The translations under genes were made by a program, and so were the position numbers. This document shows positions 52,595 to 63,635 of a stretch of DNA of 64,000 nt, one piece after another; the first letter of the stretch is position 1, and each line of letters opens with the position of its first letter. Below the pieces are notes generated by a model, which saw only the letters and a list, made by a program, of their open reading frames with translations, did not search any database and was not told the DNA's origin. Source of the DNA: Ypsolopha sequella. Its lineage: Eukaryota; Arthropoda; Insecta; Lepidoptera; Ypsolophidae. The DNA is taken from NCBI GenBank assembly GCA_934047225.1, contig OW203985.1, forward strand, positions 5,287,501 to 5,351,500, in the 5' to 3' direction.

Positions 52595-54640
52595 TGCTAG
52601 ATCCCTCATCCAGCAATTCAGCTGGATCCCGCGCATTTTTCAGCTTGCTGGATCCAGCAGTACGTGCTGGAGCCAGCTGTGCGGATCCACAAGAAATAAA
52701 ATTTTCAAATAATTACGCAAAAGTTTACGTTGCCGATTTGCTAGGTGTGCTCCCGCTCTATATGAAGTAGGTAAGAGACAACACCATCAACACAATTTGT
52801 TTCTTGAGATTCTACTTCCAGAAAATTCGAAAAAATTATCAAAAGTGATTGATTTCATTTAATTTTTTATAACTTCAATAATATTTATAAATTCTACTCA
52901 ATTCTTGGTCTAATAAGTAAGAGTTTTGAACCTAATTCTATAAGTGGTTACAAGATCTAGGTTAGGCATATATACGGCAACCGCTGTTTAACGGCCTACT
53001 TGTACGATGTTATGGAGCTAGCATTTTAATAGAACACACGTGGTCATTTATAAAGCCAAAGGCTGTTATGTTTACTTGTTTTAGACTGTTATACAGCTAG
53101 TAGCTGTAGTAGGACTTGTTTGTGATCATTAAAATAACCTCTTTTTACTATCTGTACAGAAGTGTTTAAATGGTTCACATGTGCACTGTAGGCTGTTAAA
53201 AGGACTACATGTGTTGTCCATTAACATCAATAGCAGTTTATTTGTCCACAAGTACTACTCTTATTTGCTGTAAGCTGAACATGAATGTGAATGTGATATT
53301 CTATTACACTTATCCCACTGTGCATCTCACACGAAAACAAAAAGTGATTTTTGTTAGTTTGTTACAAAATTTGTACTTTAGGTACTCATACTTGTCTTAG
53401 TACCTGGGCTAGGCGATTTAACGGACAATAATTATTATTGCGGATCTCTAAAGTTTCAGTATATTGAAAGAATTAAACGATGATACACAATTGACCTGAA
53501 ATACATCTTAAAGCTGTACATAAGTTCACATTAGAATAAATTTATAGACATTGGCTCTGTAGTGGTACAAATGTGGGACTTCATACAGATAACAGCATTC
53601 TAACAGATCACATGTGAACCTATATACGCTCCACCGCATTAAATTGGAGTTATAACAGTTCACATAGCCGTTTTTCATTTCCACCATGTTGTTCTACGTA
53701 ACCTAAAATATTTACCAAATAAATCTCCAAAATTATCATGCAGATTTATCACAAAATACGCAGATAGAGCGATTGAGTTTTGGTTTCATGTTATAATTAA
53801 TTACTGTAGTATAATTATAATGCCAATATAATATCAAAAACTGAAAATTGTAGATTTCCTCTCAGCCAGTTTTAAATATTTTAAAATGAATATCGCGTTT
53901 TTTCAGAGGCGGGTGAATATTTTAGCTGTAAATATGTATACATTTCACGATAAAGTTGCATTCCCATGGCATTAACATTATTAAGTATACCGCGTGTTAT
54001 CATAAATTTTTATCCTTGATCAGCCGGAGTTAATGTTTCTGATGGCACACACAAAACCAAACCAATGAGAAAATTAATAATAAAATAAAGAAATAATAGG
54101 ACACATGTGAATTTGAGGCTGTGTATTTAGCCACTTGTTACTCTTTATTACACTCATGTATGTTGTATGGTTCACACTGCGTCCCATATAGTGCCGTAAG
54201 TCAGCCTTAAGTCCACATGTTACTACTTAAACTGCTATTATAATGCTATTATACTGCTAATGTACAGCCATAGTGAACTTAAGGCTGTCTAATTTGTGCC
54301 CAAACTGGTTCTATAAGAGCATTATAGCAAGCTATACAGCTCTTATACAGCTGACTTACACAGCTTGTGGAGTACATGTGAACGACTAGACATCTTATAT
54401 AGAACCCCGAATGCTACTTGGGTAATTATCTTGAGTGTTAAACCGAACCAAAGTTAAGTTTACTACCTAAATGAAGAAGTTTTAGTTATTTTTAGTGATT
54501 AGACTAAATAATTAATAAAAACGTTTCATTTCTTTAATAAAACGATAAATTGCTTAATCCACGCTAGATCCAGCTGGACTGGTGTTTATCCAGCAAAAAT
54601 CCAGCTGGATTAAATTTGCTGATGGATTACAATCCCTACT
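52595..54640. repeat. ~2-kb block bracketed by CCAGCTGGAT words and rich in short degenerate motifs
   Basis: ATCCAGCAATTCAGCTGGAT-type sequence lies at 52605-52690 and at 54555-54620. Between them, CACATGTG-like words (53173, 53204, 53603, 54102, 54204, 54365) and CTGTTA/ACAGC-like words are unusually dense at 52980-53260 and 54110-54380. The middle is ordinary AT-rich. No coding frame above 63 codons. It resembles the subterminal motif arrays of a non-autonomous DNA transposon, but the boundaries are uncertain. Confidence 0.4.
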
Positions 54641-55020
54641 TGCAAGAAATTAACCTATAGGGCACTTCCAGTTGACTTAGAACCTTGAAATTTTGTTAAC
54701 AGGTAGGTCTTATTAGGCAAATATCTAAAAATTACAAATATTTAATTATATAGGAAAGTTACAAAAATCCAACCTAATTAGAACCTTTATCTACATAGTA
54801 GATATACTATTTTGATATTGCTTAAAAAACTTAAAAATGCATTGGACAGTAACTTATCTATTATGCCACGGTTGTGGTCATTTATACCCTATTCTAATAA
54901 GGGAAATAAAGTTTACAAATAGCTTTTAAAAGTAGATATACTTGTATCTACAAAGAGTTTATTCAATATATATAATAAAAGAGTAGAAACCAGTAGATTG
55001 AAGAAAAGTAATAAATAAAC
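54641..55020. other. AT-rich stretch, nothing recognised
   Basis: TATCTACA/GTAGATATA words repeat at 54790-54960. No gene signal. Confidence 0.35.
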
Positions 55021-55359
55021 TTTTAACAAAAAAATAACAACCGACTTCAATAGTAACAGCAGTCATTCACTAAAAAGTTAATAATAATTCTATAAAGACC
55101 GATGGTACCGAAGCAACACTTTTGCCGACTTCTTTCTTCCTGAAACGTTATGTTATTTAGAAGTCGGCGTTCTTATATTGGTTTTTATGTTGCTATATCG
55201 TAGGAAATACGCCGACTTCTAGATAACATAATGTTTCAGGAAGAAAGAAGTCGGCAAAAGTGTTGCTTCGGTACCATCGGTCTTTATAGAATTATTATTA
55301 ACTTTTTAGTGAATGACTGCTGTTACTATTGAAGTCGGTTGCTATTTTTTTGTTAAAAG
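55021..55359. repeat. Long hairpin, ~150-bp arms, 38-bp loop
   Basis: Arms 55021-55170 and 55209-55359 are almost perfect reverse complements, carrying AACCGACTTCAATAGTAACA, GACCGATGGTACCGAAGC and GAAAGAAGTCGGCAAAAG. AACCGACTTC-type ends also occur at 56130, so this may be one end of a larger element running to 56139. Confidence 0.85.
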
Positions 55360-55489
55360 TTTATTTTATTTCACATTTTTTAGTGTTGCTGGGTTAAATT
55401 GTGAAATATGGGTAGTTCTTGCAAACGTGGTTTTAATATGAAACGAAGTTCAAGTGAGTATAAGTAGCTATGTTTGAGTAGCTTCCTGC

Positions 55490-55930
55490 TATCAATCTCG
55501 AGTTATGTGCTGTCATTCGTTAAAGAGTTCTACGGTGTTGAAGCCAAGATCGAAGGTCAGGTGGGTACATTGGCAATTTTCAAGCAATGCTCTGCAATGA
55601 GCACCATAACACTAACTGATTGCCGCAATCCAAAGTTATGTGCTGTCATCCGTTGAGGAGTTTTATGGTGATGAAGCCAGGATCGAAGGTCAGCTGGGGT
55701 ATTCTGGTAATCTCCAAGTAATACCCTTGAATTAGCACCCTAACGCAGTGATTGCCGCAATCTCGAGTTATGTGCTCTGATCCGTTAAGGAGTTCTATGG
55801 TGAATATGGTGATGAAGCCAGGATCCAAGGTCAGGTGGAATAATGATGATTTTCAAGTAATACCTTGTAATCAGCACCCAGGTACAAAGCGATTACCTCA
55901 ATTTCGAGAGGTATGCTGTCATTTTCTGAG
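55490..55930. repeat. Tandem repeat, ~135-bp unit, ~4 copies
   Basis: Units share TTATGTGCTGTCATYCGTT, GGAGTTCTATGGTG, GAAGCCAGGATCGAAGGTCA, TTTTCAAGTAATRCC and GCAATCTCGAG. The last unit is the most diverged. No frame is conserved between units. Confidence 0.8.
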
Positions 55931-56139
55931 GAGTTCCACTGCCTATCTCTGAAGACCTTCATCATATCATGACCAAACCCAAAATGGGACCTACCTGGAA
56001 GTACACTCTCTCAAATAAAAAAAGAATTGTTCAAATCGGTTCAGAAATGACGGAGTTATGGAGTAACAACGCCAAAAAAAAAAAAAAAAAAACATACAGT
56101 CGAATTGAGAACCGCCTCCTTTTTGAAGTCGGTTAAAAA
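55931..56139 (-). mobile_element. Lepidopteran repeat tail ending in AACCGACTTC
   Basis: Contains GTTCAAATCGGTTCAGAAAT, a poly-A run (56077-56090), GAGAACCGCCTCCTTTTTG and GAAGTCGGTTAAAA. Read on the minus strand it starts with AACCGACTTCAAAAAGGAGG, a common terminus of repeats in moths. Inverted against the AACCGACTTC at 55040. Confidence 0.5.
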
Positions 56140-57279
56140 TAGAAAGGTGGTGACCAAAGAAGAGTATTAAAACACAAATCAGCGATTTTCAGATTTTTTT
56201 TTGCACATGCTAGAATCGCCGTCCCGATTTCATAATGATTCGTTATTCTTTTTACAATAAAGAGTGTAGGTACCGGTTTCTTTCTATCCTGATGAGTTCT
56301 ATCTTGGCTATGGTTGTAGTAATGACGTGCACAGATAAGCGCGTTTAAAAAAAAACGGACTTCATGAAATAGAATATCTGTACACTGAAAAATAAATTCA
56401 CTATGTATTATGCCCCGGATTTATAAAACTTCCCACAAAGGTCCGTCCTTCCAGGAAACCTTTATCCCTCCAAACACATAAATGTAAAAAAGGGCCGAGT
56501 TCTGCACAAAGGCAGTGCAGGATTGTCCACTTCGCCGAAAAAAGAATTGAGATCAAATTGGGTGCCGAGGTTTATGAGGTTTCTTCAGTCATAACTGCAT
56601 TAATGTACAACGTTCTTTACTTGTATTTAAAGAAAGTTTGTTAGGGTCCTTGCTACTGAATATGTAGAATTTGGCAAGTTTACAAACATAAAGTTTTAAC
56701 GGTAACATCATACATACAAATAATTGACTACGACTTGACACATACGGTCCATTAAACTCTATGCATCCACAAAGGGTCTAATTAAGTTGGTCCGTTATAA
56801 CCTCTGGACTATTTTTATTTTATTTTATTTTATTTATTTGGATCACCAACATCAGGTACATAAATACATTTTAATAACATAACATATGGTTTTAAGTTAT
56901 ATGCCCAGATAATTACAGGTGAGCACCACATGCAAAAAAGGATATAGTGAACAATATTAAATTATTTACAAATTATCTATATATATATATAGTCCAGATG
57001 TTATTAATGACCAACTTAATAGGTAATTTTCTAAATTTTTCCTTTGTATACGGACAATGCCTATCTTTAAGCCCAATTTGAAGTTTCTAAGTCACCTGAA
57101 AGTGGCTTGGGTTTTATATGAGTGAGTGAGTCAGTCAGTAATAAAAATAGCGAGTTTTGGACGGGTATATCTCAAACACTGTTAAAGTTTCATTTACAAA
57201 ACTTTGGATTTTAAGTACTTGCAAGGAGGTCCGTCCTTTTTTTGTTTAGGTAAACATCGACGCAAAATTGCAACTTCGT
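56140..57279. other. No gene recognised
   Basis: Includes a (TTTTA)n patch at 56810-56840 and a (TA)n patch at 56980. No coding or paired repeat signal. Confidence 0.35.
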
Positions 57280-57313
57280 AGATCTAATAGGAAATTAGTT
57301 ATGGGGGGTCAAA

Positions 57314-57616
57314 ATGTCAAAAGTAGCACGAAATGGTTCGTGTAATATGACTTGGCTGACATTATTCAATGTGACAACATGTTCAGATGCTTATGAAAAG
57401 CAAACAAGGCTTAAAGGTAAGCTGTATACGCCTCAATTTAAATTGGATATATATAAAAATAATGTTTCTTACATGGCGATAAAAATGTTTAATAAACTGC
57501 CATCAGAATTTAAAAGTTTGCCCTTAAAAAGATTTAAAAAGAAGATACACACATGGCTTCTAGACAAATGTTATTACGACGTCAAAGATTATTTGAATAA
57601 TTATGGTTGTGAATGA
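57314..57616 (+). pseudogene. LINE ORF C-terminal fragment
   Basis: Reads TPQFKLDIYKNNVSYMAIKM, FNKLPSEFKSLPLKRFKKKI and HTWLLDKCYYDVKDYLNNYG before TGA. This is the conserved C-terminal tail of a family of arthropod Jockey/CR1-like reverse transcriptases. Upstream residues (YEKQTRLKGK) fit the same protein. No RT core precedes it, so this is a 5'-truncated insertion. A 3' UTR with AATAAAACC and a short A-run follows to about 57790. Confidence 0.65.
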
Positions 57617-57952
57617 ATTATATTATAATAATAATAAATATGATATATAATAATAATTAATACATGATAAGTAAATTTACTTCTGTTATAGCATGTTAGT
57701 TCTTAAAAGTCAATATTTGCATACTTGGTAAAATGTGCTGTACTCAATAACAAAAAGTTGTAATAAAACCTATATTTATTAAAAAAAAATACTTTACTTT
57801 ACTTTATTGTTCAGTATGCTCTGGTATACAAGATACTCAAGTATAAAAATGCTTCAGTATACGAAATACCACTGAACGGAATTGAATGCGGCTTTCACTG
57901 TTAGGGAAGAGAATTTTAGAATAGGTTCTTAGTATATTTTGAGCACCAATAA

Positions 57953-58275
57953 TTTAAGAGCCCTTTAGATTGTGAAAAACCCGCCATTTTTCAATGATTC
58001 GAAACTGAATACTTTAATTCAAAATTGCTCAATATAGGTACTTATCCAACAAAACCCTATTACCTTTGTATGTATTGTATTGTAAACTATTATTGCAGTT
58101 TCCATTGGTTTCTGTAAATTAGAATTATAATTTTAAAATTGAAATTTAATGAAACCAATGGAAAGTTTTTGAAAAAATAGGTTTTGTAGGATTACTATTG
58201 AGCAAATTTTGAATTTAAGTGTTCAGTATCTATTAATTACGAAAAGGTGGGTTTTAACAATCCGCCTGCTCTTAA
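57953..58275. mobile_element. Repeat G, copy 2, both inverted ends
   Basis: Left TTAAGAGCCC...GATTGTGAAAAACCCGCC and right GGTGGGTTTTAACAATCC...CTCTTAA are inverted. The arms continue about 110 bp (TCAAAATTGCTCAATA against TATTGAGCAAATTTTGA). Confidence 0.7.
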
Positions 58276-58489
58276 ATTATAAGTGCTCAAAATATAACAA
58301 AAATCAACATTAGTGGAAAATTTGGTGAACAGTGTACACCGTGATGTAAACCTGCATGCCCTAAAAAACGTGTATACGCCTTTTTGTCGATACGATACCG
58401 ATACTCTCATAAAAATATCGCCGATGCCGATATATCGGCAAACCCAAAGTATCGCCGATATATCGCTATCGATATCGGTATCGAATGCA

Positions 58490-58655
58490 TCCCTAGTATT
58501 TATGCCCGAAGTATGGGAATATGGCTCACTTCCTAGCACGTTGGGACGTGGAAATTGTCAGTGAAAAGAAGGTGTACGAGTGTCTACTGTTCCAGCGACA
58601 TTCAACACTTGGAAACGCCTCTGAAACTCCTACAGGAGGAATATATAGGTATGTT
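58490..58655 (+). mobile_element. SINE family S fragment
   Basis: GCCCGAAGTATGGGAATATG, GCACGTTGGGACGTGGA and ACACTTGGAAACGCCTCTGA follow the order of the 2095 element. A TATCGCCGATAT-rich patch precedes it (58385-58490). Confidence 0.55.
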
Positions 58656-58744
58656 TGAAACCACCTTTTGACGGAAGTTGACTGCAATCCTTAATTTCAG
58701 TCTATAAAATTTATATTTATATGTTATGTATAGATATACATATA

Positions 58745-59757
58745 CAGGGTGGAAAAAATGAAAGGGCCCTGGAGGGGAACTACCTTAAATCCTTTAGTTA
58801 GCTCATTTTACTGAAAGGAAACATTCCTTTATTTTTTAAAAGAAACAAAACTGCATTCAAAGATCTTCTAAAATTTGCTTGTCTCACCCGGGAACTGAAC
58901 CAACTAAAAATTTAAAAAATAAACCCTCGCTATTTTATTATACGAATCGGTAGGATTATTGTTCAGGATAAAATTTGTCTACTAAACTAAAGTCTTACAC
59001 TCATCTGTTGTACGAGATACCCATGAAATTGAATATTTATTACAAGTTCTTTATTAACAATACCTAGTACTGTTTACTTGTAAAGTAATAATTATACGCC
59101 ATTATTACACAATGACAGCACGGAATGAAAGCAAAACAAAACAAAATTTTAATTTCGAACGAAATTTATGGTTCGAACTTCAAATTTGTTGCTCTGCGTT
59201 GCAAAAAAAATACGTTCCTTTTTTAAACTTTTCGTCAATACGCCTAGTGCAAGAAGTAATTGTGCTCTGCATACATTTATTATTACCATTTAACGATTTT
59301 CTTATTGAAGTCTTCAACAAGGTACTTAAGATAAATAACATTAGCAAGCTTGTACTTCATACGATGTCTTTGAATGTAAGAGAGATAAGAAAATTAGAAC
59401 GTTTCATTTACTTGTTACAAGTGAACAGTACTAGGTATTGTTAACAAAGAACTTGTAATAAATATCTAATTTCATGAGTATCTCATACAACAGATGAGTG
59501 TAAGACCAAATGTTTATTAGACAAATTTTATTCTGAACAATAATCCTACCGATTCGTATGATAAAATAGCGAGGGTTTATTTTTTTAATTTTTAGTTAGT
59601 TCGATTCCCGGGTGAGACAAGCGAATTTCAGAATATCTTTGAATGCAGTTTTGTTTCTTTTAAAAAATAAAGGAATGTTTCCTTTCAATAAAATGAGCTA
59701 ACTAAACGATTTAAGGTAGCTCCCCTCCAGGGCCCTTAAATTTTTTCCACCCTGTAT
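58745..59757. mobile_element. 1-kb foldback transposon with ~340-bp TIRs
   Basis: Left CAGGGTGGAAAAAATGAAAG and right CCCTTAAATTTTTTCCACCC are inverted copies; the arms run to about 59085 and from about 59408, sharing GGGCCCTGGAGGGGA, CCCTCGCTATTTTAT, TACTAGGTATTGTTAA and others with few differences. A single 110-codon open frame occupies the loop. Confidence 0.85.
59112..59444 (+). CDS. Unidentified 110-codon open frame in a foldback loop
   Basis: Starts at ATG 59112 just inside the left arm and ends 36 bp into the right arm. It reads MTARNESKTKQNFNFERNLW, a hydrophobic segment around VIVLCIHLLLPFNDF, then VFNKVLKINNISKL and VREIRKLERFIYLLQVNSTR. I recognise no domain and no catalytic motif. 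No other copy exists here for a substitution test. A 110-codon open run is longer than most chance frames in AT-rich DNA, but chance is not excluded. If real it would be element-encoded, not a host gene. Confidence 0.2.
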   Translation: MTARNESKTKQNFNFERNLWFELQICCSALQKKYVPFLNFSSIRLVQEVIVLCIHLLLPFNDFLIEVFNKVLKINNISKLVLHTMSLNVREIRKLERFIYLLQVNSTRYC

Positions 59758-59777
59758 GTATAACAATTAAAAATAGA

Positions 59778-60535
59778 CTAAATTAAATAAAAAATATTGT
59801 TTAAACCGCTGCCGCAGGGGAGGGTCCCCAGCAGGCTGGTGGCGTTACCCCGTTGGATTGCGAGGCTAATCCGCTGTCCGAGGTAAAACAGCCCGCCGAT
59901 CACCAGAAGCGTCGACCAGGCGCGAGGAAATTTCTTGGAAAAGTTGTCGCGCTTCTGATCCCCATGGCCCAACAGTTTTACCCCAAAAGGCACAAATATG
60001 CAGCCATCCCCTTAAGCTGCATATGTGCGCCTCTTGGAGGCCTTTGCTGCAGCTGCTACCACGCCAGCCTTAGTGGCGGTCGCATTGACGAGGGATGGGG
60101 CCAGTGTATCCACACAGCTCGCGTCCCATACCAATGGCCGCCCGTTCTTCCAAGCTAAAAGAGTCATGCCGTCGGGTCTCTTGCCGTCGTCGCGCACCAG
60201 ACCTGGAGGTTCGAGGGTAGCTGGCACGTTAACGCTGGCAAGAGCCTGACGGATGACGTCATTAAGGCTGGCGTGACGTGGCAGACGCCCAGCACTGCGC
60301 TGGCATGAAAGGCCATGATGACCAAGCTGGTCGACACTAACTCCGCAACGGCAGCGATGTGCTTCGTTTATTTTGGCACCAAGGCGCAGACTTACAGCCA
60401 GAGTGAAGGTCGTCCTGTCCAGTAAGGTGTTGATATTGGTTGAGGGGATCGCGTTCAACCAATAGCCTGATTCATGTTCATTAGAGGCCAAGAGACGAGC
60501 CCGGTCCGCAGGGTCTTGTGCAGTCCCAACTAATT
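59778..60535 (-). pseudogene. Retroelement protein remnant with restriction-like endonuclease domain
   Basis: One continuous minus-strand frame with a single TAA (60009-60011). In order: DPADRARLLASNEHESGYWL, a zinc-binding CRCGVSVDQLGHHGLSCQRS then RHASLNDVI, a PD-(D/E)XK-like core KRPDGMTLLAWKNGRPLVWD (PDG plus WD), then after the stop FVPFGVKLLGHGDQKRDNFS and YLGQRISLAIQRGNATSLLG. This is the C-terminal region of a reverse transcriptase-type protein with an R2-like endonuclease. The RT part is missing: the frame is cut at 60536 by the next element. GC content is much higher than the surroundings, suggesting a younger or different origin. Confidence 0.7.
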
Positions 60536-60539
60536 TTTT

Positions 60540-60912
60540 TTGTGATTTATATAAAAACGGCTCACCTCAATACGTGTTATGATCGGGAAAGCCGACCAGT
60601 TTCAGCAGATTTAGACTGCCTTCATCTGGGCGAGTAAAGACGTTTACGCGACGACGTTACGCCTCACACTGCGGGCTGCGGCTCGCAGGGCTCGGGATGA
60701 CATCGATGCAGATGGTATTGGTGGTCGGACCGGTAGGGCGTCCGCACAATTAGTTACTTCCGGGCTTGCGTTATTAATTACCGGAGTGACACCAAACAAC
60801 GATAAACACGCGGAACTTATAGTATCTACGTCACTTTCAGTAAAGTCTGTGAGTGATCCGGTAACTGTTTTTAGCACAGGTTTTTATATAAATCATGAAT
60901 TATCCTCAAGTC
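60540..60912. mobile_element. Foldback family P, longer copy
   Basis: The left arm 60546-60665 matches 2813-2905 (AAAACGGCTCACCTCAATAC, TGATCGGGAAAGCCGACCAG, CATCTGGGCGAGTAAAGACG). The right flank TTTTTATATAAATCATGAAT and TATCCTCAAG matches 3008-3040. The 220 bp between (60667-60885) are GC-richer and unlike the palindrome, with open frames on both strands (60644-60877 minus; 60786-61016 plus) that I cannot identify. Confidence 0.6.
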
Positions 60913-61007
60913 TCATTAAATTTTTTTGTACTTGTGTACAGAGAGGCTCGTCCCACAGCCTCTGGGATGACGTATTGAAATATAACAATTATATTTATAT
61001 CTTATAT

Positions 61008-61270
61008 ACAAGTTGACTTTTTTATCATCGTCCAAATTCATACTGGTGGCTTGGTAAGTGATCAGTATCATGGATCAATAACAATTTTTGTAAAATTCGT
61101 AAAATTAAATTTCGACTCCCCATAGTGATTCACTCGGAACTGGAAGTGAATTTCTATGGGAAGCCGAAATTTCATTTTACAAATTTCACAAAAATTGTTA
61201 TTGATCCAAGGTACTGATCACTTATCAAGCCTCCAGTATGAATTTGGACGATGATCAAAAAGTCACCTTG
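61008..61270. repeat. Hairpin element, ~105-bp arms
   Basis: CATCGTCCAAATTCATACTGG at the left faces CCAGTATGAATTTGGACGATG at the right; the arms continue through AAGTGATCAGTA and TTGATCCAAGG to a ~50-bp loop. A partial copy of one arm lies at 63925-63985. Confidence 0.75.
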
Positions 61271-61287
61271 TAAAAATTGTATAGATA

Positions 61288-61412
61288 ATATCGTCGGTGA
61301 ATCGCTGGTGTACTGACTGTGGACCATGACTTGCATGCATTTCATAGTTTACACTCGGAAACACCACTTGACACCCCCTCGGGGATTCATGTCGTGACGA
61401 TATATAAATATA
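61288..61412 (+). mobile_element. SINE family S 3' end
   Basis: TCGTCGGTGAATCGCTGGTG through CCCCCTCGGGGATTCATGTC and GTGACGATATATAAATA. Matches 63800-63915. Confidence 0.65.
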
Positions 61413-62270
61413 TTTATACTTGTAAAAATATTACTTTGATATATTAATTTTGCAGTTGGATCATGTAACATATTTAGGTATTCACCAAATTAGGCGCATT
61501 CTTCTCCGTGATCTCATCCGCAAAATCCAAAACCTGTTAGATTATAGAAACATATTCATATTTAGGATTCCGTACTAAAAGGGTAAAAGGGTACCATTTT
61601 GGTGAAACTCTGTTGTCTATCTTTATAATTATATGTAAGACACAACCTCATAACTTTTGAACCGTTAAAGACAATGACTTGTTATCGATGAAAAACACTA
61701 ATTTATCCACATAATATGAAAAATGATTGTATCTCTCAAAATTTTGTCACTATAAAAGAGCGCAAAAGAAATGTATTCCTCACAGAACATTTAAATCAAA
61801 TAGAAAGGCTAAGTGGGCGTGTCACGCGCGCCACAACTACTGTTGAACATCAATACTTAGACCGAAACACGCGATCGCTGCCCATAGTCGCACACGAACC
61901 GTGACTCTGTGAACAGCTCTGCCTAATCTAAAGAGAAATGCCGTCTTGTGTAATAATTACTTGCAGAATCAAGAATAAGAAAGCAAACCGGAAAAATTGA
62001 GATATTTCCTTTCACCTGTAATTATAAAAACTTTGTATAATATGAGAATTTTAGATAAATAACTAATTTACTCATGGTAACAGCAAAAATATACATTACC
62101 GGCAATGTACGCTTACAATTTTGGCTAAGATGTAGTAAACAAGTAATGTATGCTCTCCCTACTTGTCAAACTTGCTCGCTAGTGTTGTGCGGTATCGTGG
62201 TGTCACACAATCGATAGACATTTTTTATTCCTGTGACCGATATTCTTAAATTAAGATTTAAGATAAAACT
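61413..62270. other. No gene recognised
   Basis: A GGATTCCGTACTAAAAGGG patch at 61565 is a GGTTCCGTA-type fragment. A 62-codon frame (61716-61904) has no domain. Confidence 0.35.
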
Positions 62271-62275
62271 TTTAT

Positions 62276-63635
62276 AACATTCGAGAAACTGTTGTCAGTT
62301 ACCCCAAAATCGACCGGATAACTGTACAAGCAAGGAGAAAAGTTTTTATATAAAATGTATGAGAACATATTTAAAAGTGAATAAGTGTGCGTTTATTTCC
62401 TCTACGGTGTAATTCTTGGCTATACATAAATACATACATATTTTTCAAAATACATAAGATATTTGTACAGTCGAGAACAAAAGTATTCGTGTGAAATGTA
62501 TGAAAAAAAAAATGAAAAGTGTTAAAGCGTGTTTTAATTACTCTACAATGTAATTCTAAGCTACGTATATGTATGTCTGAAAACATTTATCAAAATATAT
62601 AGGCTAAAATGTACAGTCGAGATCAAAAGCTTTGGGATAAAATATTTAAAAATGTATGAGTTTGTGATTATTTAATCTATAGGGTAGTTCTAAGCTATGC
62701 ACATGTCCAATTGATTATTTATCAAGATATAGGGAATCTGTATAGTCGAAGAAAAAAGTTATTGCTAAAATATTTAAAAGTATATAAATGTGTGTTTAAT
62801 TATCCAACAGGGTAATTCTAAGCTATGCATGTTGGAATGTACAAAAACAAATCAATATCATTTCAACACTATATATATTCTGTCTCTTTCTTACTTGTTA
62901 ATATTTGTTTTTATGAACAAGCCACTTCAACCACTTGACTAAAAGTCCCTTGAATAGTTTCTCTTTACTGCCTGCGCCTTCAGCGAGCTATACGTGACAC
63001 ACCTCTCCTGACAAAATAACGATGAATAAATAGTATATTATCTTGGATCGTTAAACTCTGCCTTTTACTGGAATATCTATATCCTAACAATGCATGCATA
63101 TCTTGAATATATATTTACAGTAGTTACAGTATGAGAGTTGGTATAACATACTAAAGGTTTTTACAAAATACATAGAAAAAAAGAGCTTGGAATTACACTG
63201 AAGAGTAAATAATTACACACTTCCTTGACTGTGCAGATGCCCCTTATATGTGGATAAATAAGTATTTAATCATATGCATAGCTTAAAATTACCATATAGA
63301 GTAAATAAATAGACACTTATACACTTTTTAGACATACATATATAGCATATAGCTTAGAATTACGTTGTAGAGTAAATAAAATACACTTTTACACTTTCAA
63401 ATGTTTTTTATACATTTCACCCGAAAACTTTTGTTCTCGAATGTTTATATATCATAGATATTGAAAAATAAGTATTTATACTTATGCATAGCTTAGAATT
63501 ACACCGTAGAGTAAATAAACACACACTTGTACGGTTTTAAATATTTTCTCATACATTTTATATGAAAACTTTTCTCCTTGATTGTACAATCACCCGGTCG
63601 ATTTTGGAGTAACTGTTAACGGTTTCTCGAATGTT
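62276..63635. mobile_element. 1.36-kb element whose TIRs are tandem arrays
   Basis: Left TAACATTCGAGAAAC ... CCCAAAATCGACCGG and right CCGGTCGATTTTGGAGT ... GTTTCTCGAATGTTA are inverted. Each ~500-bp arm contains 3-4 units of ~130-150 bp with GTACAGTCGAGAACAAAAG, AAATGTATGA, TGTGTTTAATTAC and GTAATTCTAAGCTATGCAT. The centre (62840-63180) has no open frame. The sub-unit word ACATTCGAGAACAAAAG repeats the terminus itself. Confidence 0.75.
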
